Of a stretch of 64,000 bases of DNA, positions 38,236 to 50,055 are shown piece after piece. Origin of the DNA: Stomorhina lunata (Eukaryota; Arthropoda; Insecta; Diptera; Rhiniidae); the NCBI GenBank assembly GCA_933228675.1, contig OW121740.1, positions 156,353,828-156,417,827 on the forward strand, read 5' to 3'. The first letter of the stretch is position 1. Each line of letters opens with the position of its first letter. A program made the position numbers and the translations under genes. The notes under the pieces are model-generated. The model was not told the origin of the DNA and ran no database searches. It saw only the letters and a list, made by a program, of their open reading frames with translations.

Positions 38236-39754
38236 TTTAAAAATCCTGTATATTGGATTGAAAATATAAAATTTCAACCTTTGGTTTTTATCAATCAATC
38301 TTTAGATATTTTATGACAGGTTTTTCGAAAAGGAGAAAACTAAATATCTTTCTTCATCAGAATAAATTTGTTAACTATTTTTTTAAGAAGTTTTTTTTTT
38401 AGTTATCAAGTTCAAACTGTCAGGCTACCAAATAGTTAAACCAATATGTGAATTTTTGTGACTGAATTTAGTCATTTCATGTCCAAATGTTTGCCGAAAA
38501 ATACCAAAATAAAAATAAAAATTCTATAGAAGATTTTGATGTCGTTACTCGTATATTCATGGTTTACGGCTAAATTGATTTGCATAACAATTAAAAATAA
38601 TTTCCATTTATTTCTAAAAGGCGGTTTCATTATATAAAATAGTGATGATTCTTTATGGTTTTCATCATCGCTCGAAAAAAGTTTATAAATAAAGAAAGAA
38701 GGAAGAAATAGAAGAAGAGTCTTACAAAATCTGGTTATTTGGGGAATTTTTTAAAGTAAAAGCTTTTAAAATGTATCTTTAAGCTTAAATTAAAGATTTA
38801 GAGCTTTTATAAAATTGTATAACGATTCAAGTGGATTATGAACGAAAAATTACTAGGATTTTAAGAGTTTATTACTTGTGAGTCATTCCATAACTTTCCC
38901 AGATTTTACAAAATTCAGGTGAATCATTCTTCAAGATTTCAATGCTATATTATGATTCCTTCTACAATACAGCCAGAATTTGCTTGAACCTAAAGCCTTT
39001 TTTAAAAAAATCTTTAAAAATTTTCTTAGACAAAAAAATAAAATACCTGTCAAACCAAAATCGTCATCAAAATTTTTAAACATTATCATCAAACAGATGA
39101 TGATTAGTAAGAAGATAATTAAGATGGATACGAGTTTTTTAATATTTTTTGTTCGAGCATCTTCAAAAAGCGGTAGTTTAATGAGGCGTTTATTTAGATA
39201 AATAAATTTATGCGCGTAGAGGTAACAAACAAAAAATCTATTTATATTTATTTAATCTTTTTTGACATTCAATTGATTTATTATTTCATCATGTTGACAA
39301 AATCATAGGAAAAAAGCATTTGCATCTACATCTTTAAGCATTTGAACAGGCACTTAAACGTTTAAAATTGATTACTGGGCTTTAGAGTAGGGGCTAGAAG
39401 GGGCCATAAATCAATAACAATTTCATAAAGAAGTGTTTCAGGATTTTTAAACATGTCAATTTTATTGACATTTTAAGTTTTTTTTTTTTTAAATTTAAGA
39501 ATTTTATTAAATTTTTTTTTACAGTATTTCTTCCTGAACTCTTAACATTTTGTCATTGTTTATTTATTTGTGATGTTTTGAGTTGACAAGTTCGATGGAT
39601 GTTAGATTTTAAAATTTCTTATACTTTTAAGAACCATTTTGTGTTATTAAAGAAACATTTTTATTAACCTTGAGCAATTTTTTTAAAAATCTAAACATAA
39701 GAGGGCTGCCATTTCGTTGTTTTTTTAGACTTCAAAACTTTGAGTTCATAAGTA
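38236..39754. other. AT-rich island with a segment duplicated at 42524
   Basis: Mostly unique. The part 39324-39456 recurs nearly unchanged at 42524-42658. A short lysine-rich open frame (38980-39201) is unrecognised and typical of AT-rich DNA. Confidence 0.55.
39324..39456 (+). repeat. Segment duplicated inside a Helentron-like element (copy 1)
   Basis: About 133 bp containing GCATCTACATCTTT, GATTACTGGGCTTTAGAGTA, GGGGCTAGAAGGGG and AAGAAGTGTTTCAGGATTTT, repeated with very few differences at 42524-42658. Both copies have the same orientation. Confidence 0.9.
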
Positions 39755-40134
39755 GGAGTAGGCAGCCCATACCAATAGCAGCCGATAATTTTTTTTTTTC
39801 ATTTTCGTAAATACCACGATCATTAATAAAAATCGTGAAAATGAGTATTAAAATCATTCAGTTTTAATTATTCGAGAGAGTAAAGAAATATAATCTCGAA
39901 CATTGTTGCCACGACACTATTATTTTTGTAAACTTTGGGAATAATTTTTTAAATATTGGGAATATTTTTCAAAACAGAAATAAATTCTAATATTAAACAA
40001 TTTCAGATTTTTATTTTTTAGATATTTTTGATAAAAAATGTTCCTGTGGAAAAATTTTTGATATAAAAATTTTCTGTAGAAAAATTTTTGATAAAAAAAT
40101 TTTCTATAGAAAAATTTTTGATAAAAAAATTTTC

Positions 40135-40660
40135 CAAAAAGAAGTGTATTTGCATTTGATCCCAAATCTGTTACATTTATTTATTAATGTAACAGACCAA
40201 TTTATTGATAAAAAGCCAAAAAATGTTTGCGGATAAAACAAATTCCTCGACGCGTTTCGATGGTTGGTTAAGCCATCTCTTCAGGAGGATTATCCCCAAT
40301 TTAGATAGATCGAAAACCTCGCATTATTACTAAATTTACAAACATAACTATTAAGAATTATGTTCATAAACCAGAAGTAAATGTTTGTTTTTGTTCAGTC
40401 GATAATCTACGCTTTTACTTTTGGTTTATGAACATAATTCTTAATAGTTATGTTTGTAAATTTAGTAATAATGCGAGGTTTTCGATCTGTCTAAATTGGG
40501 GATAATCCTCCTGAAGAGATGGCTTAACCAACCATCGAAACGCGTCGAGGAATTTGGTTTCTCCGCAAACATTTTTTGGCTTTTTATCAATAAATTGGTC
40601 TGTTACATTAATAAATAAATGTAACAGATTTGGGATCAAATGCAAATACACTTCTTTTTG
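40135..40660. mobile_element. Compact foldback element with 247 bp arms
   Basis: The left arm (40135-40381) and right arm (40414-40660) are reverse complements with only a few mismatches, around a 32 bp loop. The ends read CAAAAAGAAGTGTATTTGCA and its complement. The arms carry CTCGACGCGTTTCGATGG-type sequence and TTCAGGAGGATTATCCCC. The element lies within satellite C. Related copies are at 427-577 and 41366-41445. There is no coding capacity; open frames across it are chance. Confidence 0.92.
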
Positions 40661-41365
40661 AATAATATTTACATCCCGACTATCTTGTTATTTTTAAAAA
40701 AATTTTCTATAGAAAAATTTTCAATAAAAAAATTTTCTATAGAAAAATTTTTGATAAAAAAATTTTCTATAGAAAAATTTTTGATAAAAAAATTTTCTAT
40801 AGAAAAATTGTTGATAAAAAAATTTTCTATAGAAAAATTGTTGATAAAAAAATTTTCTATAGAAAAATTTTTGATAAAAGAATTTTCAATAGAAAAATTT
40901 TTGATAAAACAATTTTCTATAGAAAAGTTTTGATTAAAAAATTTTCTACAAAAATTTAAAAAAAAAAAAATTTTCTATAGAAAAATGTTCGATAAGATTT
41001 TTTTATCAAAAATTTTTCTATGGAAAATTTTTTAGCAAAAATTTTTCTATGGAAAATTTTTTAGCAAAAATTTTTCAATAAAAAATTTTTTTTATCAAAA
41101 ATTTTTCTATAGAAAATTTTTTTATCCAAAATTTTTCTATAGAAAATATTTTTTTCCAAAATTTTTCTATAGAAAATTTTTTTATCCAAAATTTTTCTAT
41201 AAAAAATTTTTTTATTCAAAATTTTTCTATTTTTGATTAAAAAATTTTCTATAAGAAATTTTTTTATCAAAAATTTTTATAGAAAATTTTTTTTATCAAA
41301 AATTTTTCTATAGAAAATTTTTTGATAAAAAAAAATTTTATAGAAACATTTTTGATAAAATTTTT

Positions 41366-41445
41366 TTTTTATCAATAAATTGGTCTGTTACATTAATAAA
41401 CAAATGTAACAGATTTGGGATCAAATGCAAATACACTTCGTTTTG
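41366..41445 (+). repeat. Terminal fragment of the foldback element
   Basis: 80 bp nearly identical to the right end of 40135-40660 (ATCAATAAATTGGTCTGTTA through TGCAAATACACTTC and TTTTG), embedded in satellite C. Only the terminal part of one arm is present. Confidence 0.9.
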
Positions 41446-41925
41446 AAAAATTTTTGATGAAAAATTTTCCATAGAAAATTTTTTGATACAAAAATTTTCT
41501 ATGGAAAAATTTTTGATAAAAAAAATTTCTATAGAAAAATTTTTGATAAAAAAAGTTTCTATAGAAATATTGTTGATAAAAAAATTTTCTATAGAAAAAC
41601 TTTTGATAAAAAAATTTTCTATAGAAAAATTTTTGATAAAAAAATTTTCTATGGAAAAATTTTTGATAAAAAAAATTTTCTATAGAAAAATTTTTGATAG
41701 ACAAATTTTCTATAGAAAAATTTTTGATAAAAAAAAATTTTCTAAAGAAAAATTGTTGATAAACAAATTTTCTATAGAAAAATTTTTGATAAACAAATTT
41801 TCTATAGAAAAATTTTTGATAAAAAATTAAAAAAAAATGGAGTAGAAAACTCTTTCTTTTTAAAACTACACATTGAAAAAAAAACCTACTTTAGGTAAAA
41901 GTATAAAAAAAGTGTTTGGTTTCAA

Positions 41926-42363
41926 TGCCAAAGTTTTTCGACATCTGATGTGGCGGTTAATGCATTTCTGTGAAGTACCCAACCGAAATGGAAAGATGCT
42001 TTACAGCATTAGAAAGCCGTAGATGTAAAATAAATATTTAGAATAATTTGTCATATTCTGCCCGGTTCCGAGCCGCAGCCTAAATTTCCATAATTAAGAC
42101 TTACAATATTAACACGCCGCAGATGTAAAATACATAAATTTGGTTTTTTTAACAAAAAGCTTAAATTTTGCGTTCTCATACCAACAGTTGACGCAAATTT
42201 ACAACGTGCGAGAGTCTTTGCCCAACATTGAATTATAGTGTTGAATCTCTTTATATATTGCCAATAACTTCTTAATCTTTCGTTCTTTTCTATGATAAAT
42301 AATATGCAAATATTGACCTTAAACTCTGGAGAAGAATAATTTGGGCTTTTCTAATATAAAAAA
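41926..42363. other. AT-rich island with a weak ~108 bp duplication
   Basis: The phrase GCCGTAGATGTAAAATAAAT (near 42016) recurs as GCCGCAGATGTAAAATACAT (near 42117), each preceded by TTACA-type sequence. No gene seen. Confidence 0.5.
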
Positions 42364-43120
42364 CATGTAGGAAAGTGCTTTAGTCGGTCAAGGCCGACCA
42401 TACGATACCTTCACCACTTACGTCAAAGGTCCGTACTTTTTCGTCTATAAAGACAAATATTTGTCTAATTTTTTTCAAATTTTTTATCAGACAAACATTT
42501 TCTCAAGACTTATGATATATGTATTTATGCATCTACATCTTTGAGCACTTGAACGGGCACTTAACCGTTTAAAATTGATTACTGGGCTTTAGAGTAGGGG
42601 CTAGAAGGGGCATAAATCAATAACAATTTCATAAAGAAGTGTTTCAGGATTTTTAAATTATATTTAAGCTGTTTCCGTCATCTGGACTGTTTCCGTCATC
42701 TGGACTTAAATGAGAGCTAGGGTCAAATGTGGTCCGATGATCTCGAAATTTAGCAAATTGATCACAAATTTTACAAAAATTATGTGTCCAAAAAATAAAC
42801 TTAAAAATGGCTTTACCTTCAGATTAACGAACATTTTAGAGATTTTTGGTTTATCTGTTTTAAACTTCATAAAAAATCTGTGCTAATTTCATCAAATTAT
42901 CTTTAGAATTGCGACCTGTACATTGATTACATGGTTTACATGGGGGTTCCAGCCAGCCGTCCAGACGGACGGACGGACTGACATCGCTAAATCGACTCCG
43001 AAAGTGATTCTAAGCTTATTGATATACTAAGAGGTGGGTCTAAGACAAATATTTCTATGCGTTATATACATCAGCACAAACTTATAATACCCTTTCCACA
43101 TATAGTGGTGAAGGGTATAG
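42364..43120 (-). mobile_element. Helentron-like element, family B, copy 2, with an inserted segment
   Basis: Starts with GTAGGAAAGTGCTTTAGTCG and the GGTCAAGGCCGACC hairpin region, contains GGTCAAATGTGGTCCGAT and a short (GGAC)n run near 42965-42977, and ends with TATAGTGGTGAAGGGTATAG. About 135 bp (42524-42658) are foreign to the family and match 39324-39456. Confidence 0.85.
42524..42658 (+). repeat. Segment inserted in family B copy 2 (copy 2 of the 39324 block)
   Basis: Nearly identical to 39324-39456. It separates parts of the element that are contiguous in other family B copies (ACATTTTCTCAAGACTTAT before, TATTTAAGCTGTTTCCGTCA after). The inserted piece is followed by a short local repeat of CTGTTTCCGTCATCTGGACT. 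Confidence 0.85.
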
Positions 43121-43588
43121 AAATACTCTTGATTTACAAGTGTATCAAAAATGATATGGAATTCCAAAGCACAATCTGTTTTCTTTTACTACGCAGTTTT
43201 CTTAAAAAATAATATCTCGAAAATTAAAGTTGATACAAAAAAAGGAAATTAGAGCTATTAAAGCCTAATACTAGTTCTATACAAACTGACAAAGAAATCT
43301 AAGGCACCAAAGAAAAGTTTTTTATTTTTCGGGCTGTGTTATTTTTGTAAAAGAATGATTCTGAAAATTTTTATTCCAAAAATAGAGATTTTTAATTTGA
43401 ATCTCTTCGATTTCAAAAATAATATTAGCAATATCTTAGCTGATTATGGAATGGGACAACAATTTTAGAATTACTGTAAAACCGCTTTATAAACCCGTCA
43501 AGTAGTTTTTAAATTAAAAACATTTTTTTAAACCGGTTAAGTAGTTTCCAAGATATCTTATCTTATATTCTTAAACGAGCAATAATTG
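43121..43588. other. AT-rich island, no gene seen
   Basis: Unique AT-rich sequence between the family B copy and the (TA)n that precedes the next element. Nothing recognisable. Confidence 0.55.
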
Positions 43589-43606
43589 TATATATATATA
43601 TATATA
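43589..43606. repeat. (TA)n at the left edge of a foldback-type element
   Basis: A TA run directly before TTAGGGCGTCTCGA. A longer TA run lies at the other end of the same element. Confidence 0.85.
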
Positions 43607-44533
43607 TTAGGGCGTCTCGAAAAAATAAAGTTCGCCGTACACCATCGAATATAAAGCATTGCTATAAGGTAGTTTCGAAAAAAATGTTTTAATTTTTTTC
43701 GTTGCACATTGGGGTCGCCAAAATACATTTTTCGTTATATCTTCGCCATTTATAGCCGGATCTCGAAGTGTGATATATCGATGTTTTTGTCTCGGGGAGA
43801 CCATGTTCATGTAGTACATTAATCTGCCATGGCTGTCACTGGTGAGCAACGCATGGGCCACATTTTTTCAGAACTTGAGAGCCCTCAAAAATACAGCAAA
43901 CTTGAGTCTTTTCAAAACATAATTGATTAAAAGATTTTAAATTTTTATAATTCTTGTTGTATGACTTAAGATATCTTGGGTAGGTACTATGTAGAAGAAT
44001 GTATTTAAGGTCAATGATTAATATCGCAAAACATTGGCCTTCGTTAGACAAAAACATCGATATATTACACTTTAAGATCCGACAGTAAATGGCGAAGATA
44101 TAACGAAAAATGTATTTTGGCGATCCCTATGTGCGGCAAAATAAGAAATTCCTTGTTTGTAATAGATCGGATTGAAAAATCGAAAAACTTCCTTAGTAAA
44201 AGTTTAACGATTTTTTAAGAGCTTTAATTTTCTGATATTAGGGTGGTACATTAGGGTGGTAGGAACAGGGGTCTGATAGATAAATACTAGAACCGGATAC
44301 CTGAGAATAATGACTATTAAAGAAAAATGTTGGCCTCCTCGAGAAAAACATCGATATATCACACTTCGAGATCCGACTGTAAATGCCGAAGATATAACGA
44401 AAAATGTATTTTGGCGACCCCAATGTGCAACGAAAAAAATTAAAAAAATTTTTTTCGAAACTACCTCATAGCAATGCTTTATATTCGATGGTGTACGGCG
44501 AACTTTATTTTTTCCCCATATAAGTCGAGACGC

Positions 44534-44538
<5 letters not shown>
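43607..44538. mobile_element. Foldback-type element with ~200 bp arms
   Basis: The left arm (43607-43802) begins TTAGGGCGTCTCGA and the right arm (44338-44538) ends TCGAGACGCTCTAA. The arms share AAAGTTCGCCGTACACCATC, GAATATAAAGCATTGCTAT, CGTTGCACATTGGGGTCGCC, AAAATACATTTTTCGTTATA and ATATATCGATGTTTTT. A third, partial copy of the inner arm lies at 44049-44140 in the orientation of the right arm. The middle (44238-44275) repeats TTAGGGTGGTA. TA runs on both sides suggest insertion into a (TA)n tract. No protein coding. Confidence 0.85.

Positions 44539-44594
<56 letters not shown>
44539..44594. repeat. (TA)n between two foldback-type elements
   Basis: About 28 TA units directly joining the right end of 43607-44538 to the left end of the large element at 44595. 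Confidence 0.95.
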
Positions 44595-44599
<5 letters not shown>

Positions 44600-45244
44600 G
44601 CTATCTCGAAAACGGCTCTAACGATTTTGATAAAATTGGACAGTGGGTATCTTTTTTGATGAATAGGTCGAAGAGGAAGGGACTTTTGGAACTTTTACCT
44701 CTAAGAGGGTAAAAAGGGGAAAAAATCGAAAACGCTATGTCTCCTAAAGTAATAGGTATAGAAACAAAATTAAAATTACGTTTTAAACAGCTTTGAAAAT
44801 AAGCGGACAGGTGTTTGGTACTTTTTTGAAACTATGTCCGATAGGGGGTAAAAAAGGGTGAACATAGTTTTTTTGGCACCTTTTTAACCCACTCTTATAT
44901 TTTAAACTAAAGAATATAGAAAGAAACTTGGTACTGCAATCAATAGATGTAAAAAAACATGAAACACGTATTTGGTACTTTTTTGATTTTGGAGCCAAAA
45001 TGGATAAAAAAGGGATAAAATGATAACTTAACATCTCCAAAGTAATATGAATAGGAACATTATACATTATGTTAAATGCGTTTTAAAAAAATGTACCAAA
45101 TTCAATTGGCTCCAAAAAAGTACCAAATATACATATGGAACTTTTAGAAATTAGGGAATAAAAAGGGGGAAAAATTAGTATTATTTTAAACAAATGAATG
45201 TATGTCTGTATGTATGTTCTTTATAGAATAGTAAACTGTGAATT

Positions 45245-45885
45245 TGATTGTGTTATGCTCTTTAGCGAAGATGTTGCGGATAAGCCGGCGAAGGTTTTAA
45301 AGTTGATAAGACTAATTTCCGACAGATGGCGCCACTGAAAATTACTAAAAATTAATTAAATCGTAAACTGTACATTTGATCATGCTATGATCTTTAGCAA
45401 AGTTGTAGCGCATGAGCCGACGAAGGCTTTTTAGTTGGTATGAATAATTTCCGATAGGTGGCGCTACAGAAACTTACTCAAACTCAATTTAATCGTAATC
45501 TGTACATTTAATCATGCTACAATCTTTAGCAAAGTTGTTGCACATGAGCCGACGAAGGTTTCTTAGTTGGTATGAAGAAATTTCGACAGGTGGCGCTACT
45601 GAAATTTACTCAAAGTCAATTTAATCGTATGCTGTACATTTAATCATGCTATAATCTTCAGCAAAGTTGTTACGGATAAGCCGAAGAAGGTTTATGAATT
45701 GGAATAAGCAAAGTCCGACAGGTGGCGCCACAGAAAACTACTTAAAATGAATTAAATCGTAAACTGTACATTTGATCAGACTATAATCTTTAGCAAAGTT
45801 GTTGCGCATGAGTCGACAGAGGTTTCTGTTGATATGAATAATTTCCAAAATTATTCAAAATGAGTTAAACTGTAAACTATGCAAA
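45245..45885 (+). repeat. ~132 bp tandem repeats in the left arm
   Basis: Five units. The phrase GCATGAGCCGACGAAGG or a variant is found at about 45280, 45411, 45543, 45677 and 45807, i.e. 130-134 bp apart. Each unit includes AATCGTAAACTGTACATTTG, ATCATGCTATGATCTTTAGC, GCAAAGTTGTTGC and GACAGGTGGCGCCACTGAAA; the palindrome GTGGCGCCAC is a GC-rich island in AT-rich DNA. Confidence 0.92.
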
Positions 45886-46066
45886 CTATGTGTTGGTCGG
45901 ACAAAATAAATCAAATAATTCAAAATTAACTGAATATTTCTACAATGTCTTTCCTCTAAATTTATTTTAGCACTTTATAATATAAAATATATATATAAAA
46001 ACTTTAAAATTTTCCTCAAAATGCTTATCATAAAGCTCCGAGCAAGGCTCGTTCTACCAGGTACTA

Positions 46067-46337
46067 AACGTTATAGGACGAGTTAAACGAAAGCATTGTA
46101 TATGTGTGTGAATATAATTAATTCATTTCATGGGCATGGGCAACCTTATATTATGAATAAATTAGAATCAAACTGGACAAATTATCTTTTGATCAATAGA
46201 AGTAACTTATTAAAGAGCTCTTCATCCTTGAGCAGAAAATGAAATATTTATATTTTGCTTTTCCAAGTAGATTCCATGGGTGTAAAGATATATATTTCCT
46301 TAATACAGCTTTTCAATGTTCATAAATTAACTTATTA
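46067..46337. other. Central part of the large foldback element, left of DD37E copy 2
   Basis: Short AT-rich sequence without recognisable genes, between the end of the left arm and the TA at 46336-46337. Confidence 0.5.
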
Positions 46338-47632
46338 AAGGGTGTTCTAAAAAAAATATGCATTTACTATTTTAGACAAAATTTATCCATAGCGCAAGAA
46401 ATAATTTATTTTTTGATCAAGTTAGTTTCTATAGATATGTCAGATACTATTATTTTAGAAATTATTAATTTTCAATAGTTATTTCAATCAAAATGGACTG
46501 CAAAAAAAAGTTCGTGAAAATATAATTAAAACTTTTCAAAAAAATCCGTCATGGACTTTTAAAAAAATCGCTAAAAAATTGAAAGTTGACCCTCGAATGG
46601 TTTCTAATGCCATCAGACGGTATAAGGAAAACCTGAACATTGAAAGAAAACCTGGATCAGGGGGAAAAAAGGTCCTACAGATATTGGTAAGGCAAAAGAA
46701 GTCGAGCGACTCTTTCGAAGAGCGCCTAACACTTCTTTAAGAAAAGCAGCTCGTACGGTGAAATGTTCTACGAATTTTGCACATAGAGTCAAAGCTTATG
46801 CTGGACTGAAGACATACAAAGTCCAAAAGGTTCCAGATCGCAATGCTATAAAGAACTTAGAAGCGAAAAAACGAGCGAAAAATTGAAGTCTGATTTTATA
46901 AAAAAAATACACCTGTTGTGTGATGGATGATGGAACATACGTACTCGCAGACTTTTCTCAACTTCCTGGTCAAGATTTTTATGTTGCTGATAAACGGGGC
47001 AATGTTCGGCAAGAGTTTTGCACAAAAAAACAAACAAAATTCCCTAAGAAGTTTCTCGTGTGGCAAGCTATTTGCAGTTGTGGCAAAAGAAGTAAAGTAT
47101 TTGTGGCATCTGGCACAATAAACACAGAAATTTATATAAAGGAGTGCCTACAAAAACGGTAGTTACCTTTTTTAAGAGAGCACAGAGTGACTACATTTTT
47201 TTGGCCCGATTTGGCATCATGCCATTATGGAAAAAAGGCACTTGAGTGGTACTCAAAGAATAATGTCATTTTTGTACCACGAGAGGCAAATCCACTTAAC
47301 TGTCCAGAACTTCGGCCTGTGGAAAGGTATTGGGCTCTGGTAAAAAAGGAATTGAAGAACACAGGAAAGATTTCCAAGAACATGTCCGATTTTAAGCGCA
47401 GGTGGAACACATGCTCCAAAAAGGTATCAAAAGCAACTGTAAAATCTTTAATGGGAGGGTTTCCGAAAAAAGTCGATAATTTTGCAAAACCCGAGTACTA
47501 AGTAAACATTTTAATGCTAAATGATTTTGTATAATATGTCATTATATTTGCGTATTTTGTAGAGTTTTTATATTAAAAGGTTTGATTTTTATTTAAGAAA
47601 ATCCAACTACAAATTTTATTTAGAGCACTCTT
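46338..47632 (+). mobile_element. Tc1-like DD37E transposon, copy 2
   Basis: A 1295 bp element flanked by TA (46336-46337 and 47633-47634). The left end is AAGGGTGTTCTAAA and the right end TTTAGAGCACTCTT. The sequence is almost identical to 20603-21902 along its length. It lies in the centre of the large foldback element, which therefore is older than this insertion. Confidence 0.93.
46494..47504 (+). pseudogene. DD37E transposase, copy 2, several frameshifts and a stop
   Basis: Same protein as at 20759-21774 but broken at different places. One base is missing right after the first codons (ATGGACTGC then an A-run, without the G of copy 1), one in the GGATCAGGGGGAAAAAAGG stretch, and A-runs near 46875-46882 and 46889-46897 are shorter. 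A stop codon TAG stands at 47160-47162 where copy 1 has TTG. The residue after the first catalytic Asp is changed (DGTY instead of DETY). The second catalytic Asp and the Glu are intact (CHYGKKALEWYS; PELRPVERYW). It is inactive. Confidence 0.92.
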
Positions 47633-47634
47633 TA

Positions 47635-48435
47635 TTTTCATTAAAGCTATAATATAGCATTATAACAATTATAATTTTCCCCCTTTTGCTCATTATATCT
47701 ACGGAATTTTTACTCGTAATAAAATATTTACCTTTTATTTCATTTAAGCAGTTTTTCACTTTTTCACAGGTATTGTATAAATTTAATGCTTTTTACACTT
47801 TTTTCTGTAATATTGGAGTGTAAATGGAAACGCACTTTGTTGTATTTTTTTTTGTGATTTTTTCATGCATAATTTATGGTTTTTGTTCCATGTTTTAATT
47901 GAAATGAATCGAATTGTTGAAAATAGAAATAGAAATTGTATAAAGAATGAAAGAAATGGTTGAATTGTTGGATAATAATAATAATAACCGACGTCTTTGA
48001 CGGGTTTGCCAAAACATTGAGAACAATGTCGGCATTTATTATTAGTTCGCAAATGAAAAACATGTTATTTTTTTCTTGTATTTTTCACGTTTTTACTCGT
48101 ATACGAGTATTTATGGAGAATTGAAAAGTTTTATTTTCAATAGAGTTTTTGGTTCTGGTTCTGATTCTGCTGCTGTTTGTTTATTTTTAGTTATTTCTAT
48201 TTTTATAACCTTTTTTTTTTTTTGTTGTTTATAAAAGAAGAATAATTAACAAAAAAAAATACAAGGGTTTTTTTTGGCAAAGGGCCAATAATGTTAGGTG
48301 TACTGTAGTAGTTTGTTATTAAATGTTCTGAATTATTCGAGAACTGGCACAGTGTAACGTGTTAGAGGAGAAAGTTGAAAAAAAAAACGGGGTAAAAGAA
48401 AATTGTGACATAAAACTAAAACAAGATTAATACAA
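47635..48435. other. Central part of the large foldback element, right of DD37E copy 2
   Basis: AT-rich with no recognisable gene. The reverse-strand frame near 47783-48052 carries no known motif. A short (AAT)n run is present near 47975-47988. Confidence 0.5.
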
Positions 48436-48583
48436 CTAGTACCTGGTTGACCGAGCCTGGCTCGGATCTTTAGGATAAGCATTTCAAAGCAAATTTTAAA
48501 GTTTACAAATATTTTATTGTATAAAGTATTAGCCAAATAAATTAATTTATAGGAAAGACAACGCACACAAATATCCAATTAAT

Positions 48584-49388
48584 TATACCCTTCACCACCA
48601 AAGGTGGAAAGGGTATTATAAGTTTGTGCTGATGTTTGTAGCACATAGAAATATTTGTCTTAGACCCACCTTTTAGTATACCAATAGGCTTAGAATCACT
48701 TTCTGAGTCGATTTAGCTATGTCTGACCGTCCGTCCATCTGGCTGGCTGGACCCCCATGTAAACCTTATAATCAAACTACAGGTCGCAGTTCTAAAGATA
48801 ATTTGATGATATTTGACACAGATCATTTTTCTGATAATAGGACCATGGCTATTGAAATTCGTCAAAATCGGTCCATTATTTATGGTACCTCCCATAGGTC
48901 ACATTTCCCGGAATTGATATATTGGCCACAAATATCAATATTTTTTCATGAAATTTAAAACATATACTGTATATGTGAACTAAAATCACTGTGCCAAACT
49001 TCGGTCCACATTTGACCATAGCTCCCGTACAAACTCTTCTTTAAAAATGCACTAAATGAGACAAAAATCACTAAAACGCTCATAAGTGCGAAAATTATGA
49101 CAACTTTAACTCTATTTTTTGCACACATAATTTTTGTAAAAACTGTAATCAATTTGATAAATTTCAAGATAATCGGTCCACATTTGACCCTAGGTCTAAA
49201 TGACGAAAACAGCTTAAATTTATAAGCCTTAAGAAAATGTTCGTATTTTGACAAAATTTATAAAATATAATATAATATAAATTTATAAAATATTTGTTTT
49301 ATACATGAAAAAGTACAACTTTGACTTTAGTGGTGAAGGGTATCGTATTGTCGGGCTTGACCGACTATAGCACGTTCTTACTTGTTTT
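48584..49388 (+). mobile_element. Helentron-like element, family B, copy 3
   Basis: Begins TTATACCCTTCACCACCA, carries CCGTCCGTCC (GTCY type) near 48725-48737, contains CGGTCCACATTTGACC phrases, and ends with TAGTGGTGAAGGGTATCGTA, the hairpin TCGGGCTTGACCGA and TTCTTACTTGTTTT. It interrupts the right arm of the large foldback element: arm sequence continues from 48583 to 49389 when compared with the left arm near 45900-45960. Confidence 0.88.
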
Positions 49389-49494
49389 AAATCATTTTAT
49401 TTATTTTGTCCGATCAACACATGATCAAATGCATAGTTTGTAGTTCAAATCATTATGAATAATTTTTGGAAATTGGTCATACCAGCTTAGAAAC

Positions 49495-50055
49495 TCTCGT
49501 CGGCTCATGCGCAACAACTTTGGTAAAGATCATAGTATGACCAAATGCATAGTTTACGATTTAATTAACTTTGAGTAATTTGAAGTGGCGCCACCTGTCG
49601 GTAATTGGTCATACCAACTAAGAAACCTTCGTCGGCTCACCCGCAACAACTTTGTTAAAGATCACAGCATGATGAAATGTGCAGATTACGATTTAACTCA
49701 CTTTGAGTAATTTTCAGTGGCGCCACCTGCTGCTGAAAATGGTCATACAAACTAAGTTACCTTCGTCGCCTCATGCGTAACAACTTTTCTTAAGATCGTA
49801 GCATGATCAAATACACAGTTTACGATTTAATTCACTTTGAGTAATTTTCAGGGGCGCCACCTGTCGGTAATTGGTCATACCAACTAAGACACCTTCGTCG
49901 GCTCATGCGCTACGACTTTTCTAAAGATCATAGCATGATCAAATACATAGTTCACGATCTAAATCATTTTGAGTAATTTTCAGTGGCGCCATCAGTTGGA
50001 AAGTAGTTATGTCGACTTAAAAACCTTCGCTGGCTCATGCGCAACAACTTTGCAT
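49495..50055 (-). repeat. ~132 bp tandem repeats in the right arm
   Basis: The reverse complement of the left-arm repeats. CGGCTCATGCG or a variant lies at about 49501, 49633, 49767, 49899 and 50031. Each unit includes GGTCATACCAACTAAG and GCCACCTGTCGG. Confidence 0.92.

Larger units (their letters stand above)
40020..41830 (-). repeat. Satellite C, second island, interrupted
   Basis: 30 bp units of AAAAATTTTTGATAAAAAAA followed by TTTTCTATAG, i.e. the reverse of 26515-28610. The pieces are 40020-40134, 40683-41365 and 41446-41830. A stretch at about 41000-41340 is in the opposite orientation, so the island itself contains a switch. The Lys/Ile/Phe-rich frames are not genes. Confidence 0.9.
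39755..41925 (-). repeat. Right arm of the long-range inverted duplication
   Basis: Contains flank 2, satellite C and flank 1 of the block at 26490-28982, in reverse order and orientation. The satellite here is interrupted by a foldback element (40135-40660) and by a foldback fragment (41366-41445). Confidence 0.85.

Noticed and set aside
38980..39201. Small basic protein of 73 residues
   Set aside because: Composition (Lys, Phe, Ile, Ser) is what random AT-rich DNA gives; no motif, no codon signal, no neighbours.
40448..40651. Reverse-strand open frame of 67 codons in the foldback element
   Set aside because: It lies wholly in one arm of a palindrome and shows no protein motif.
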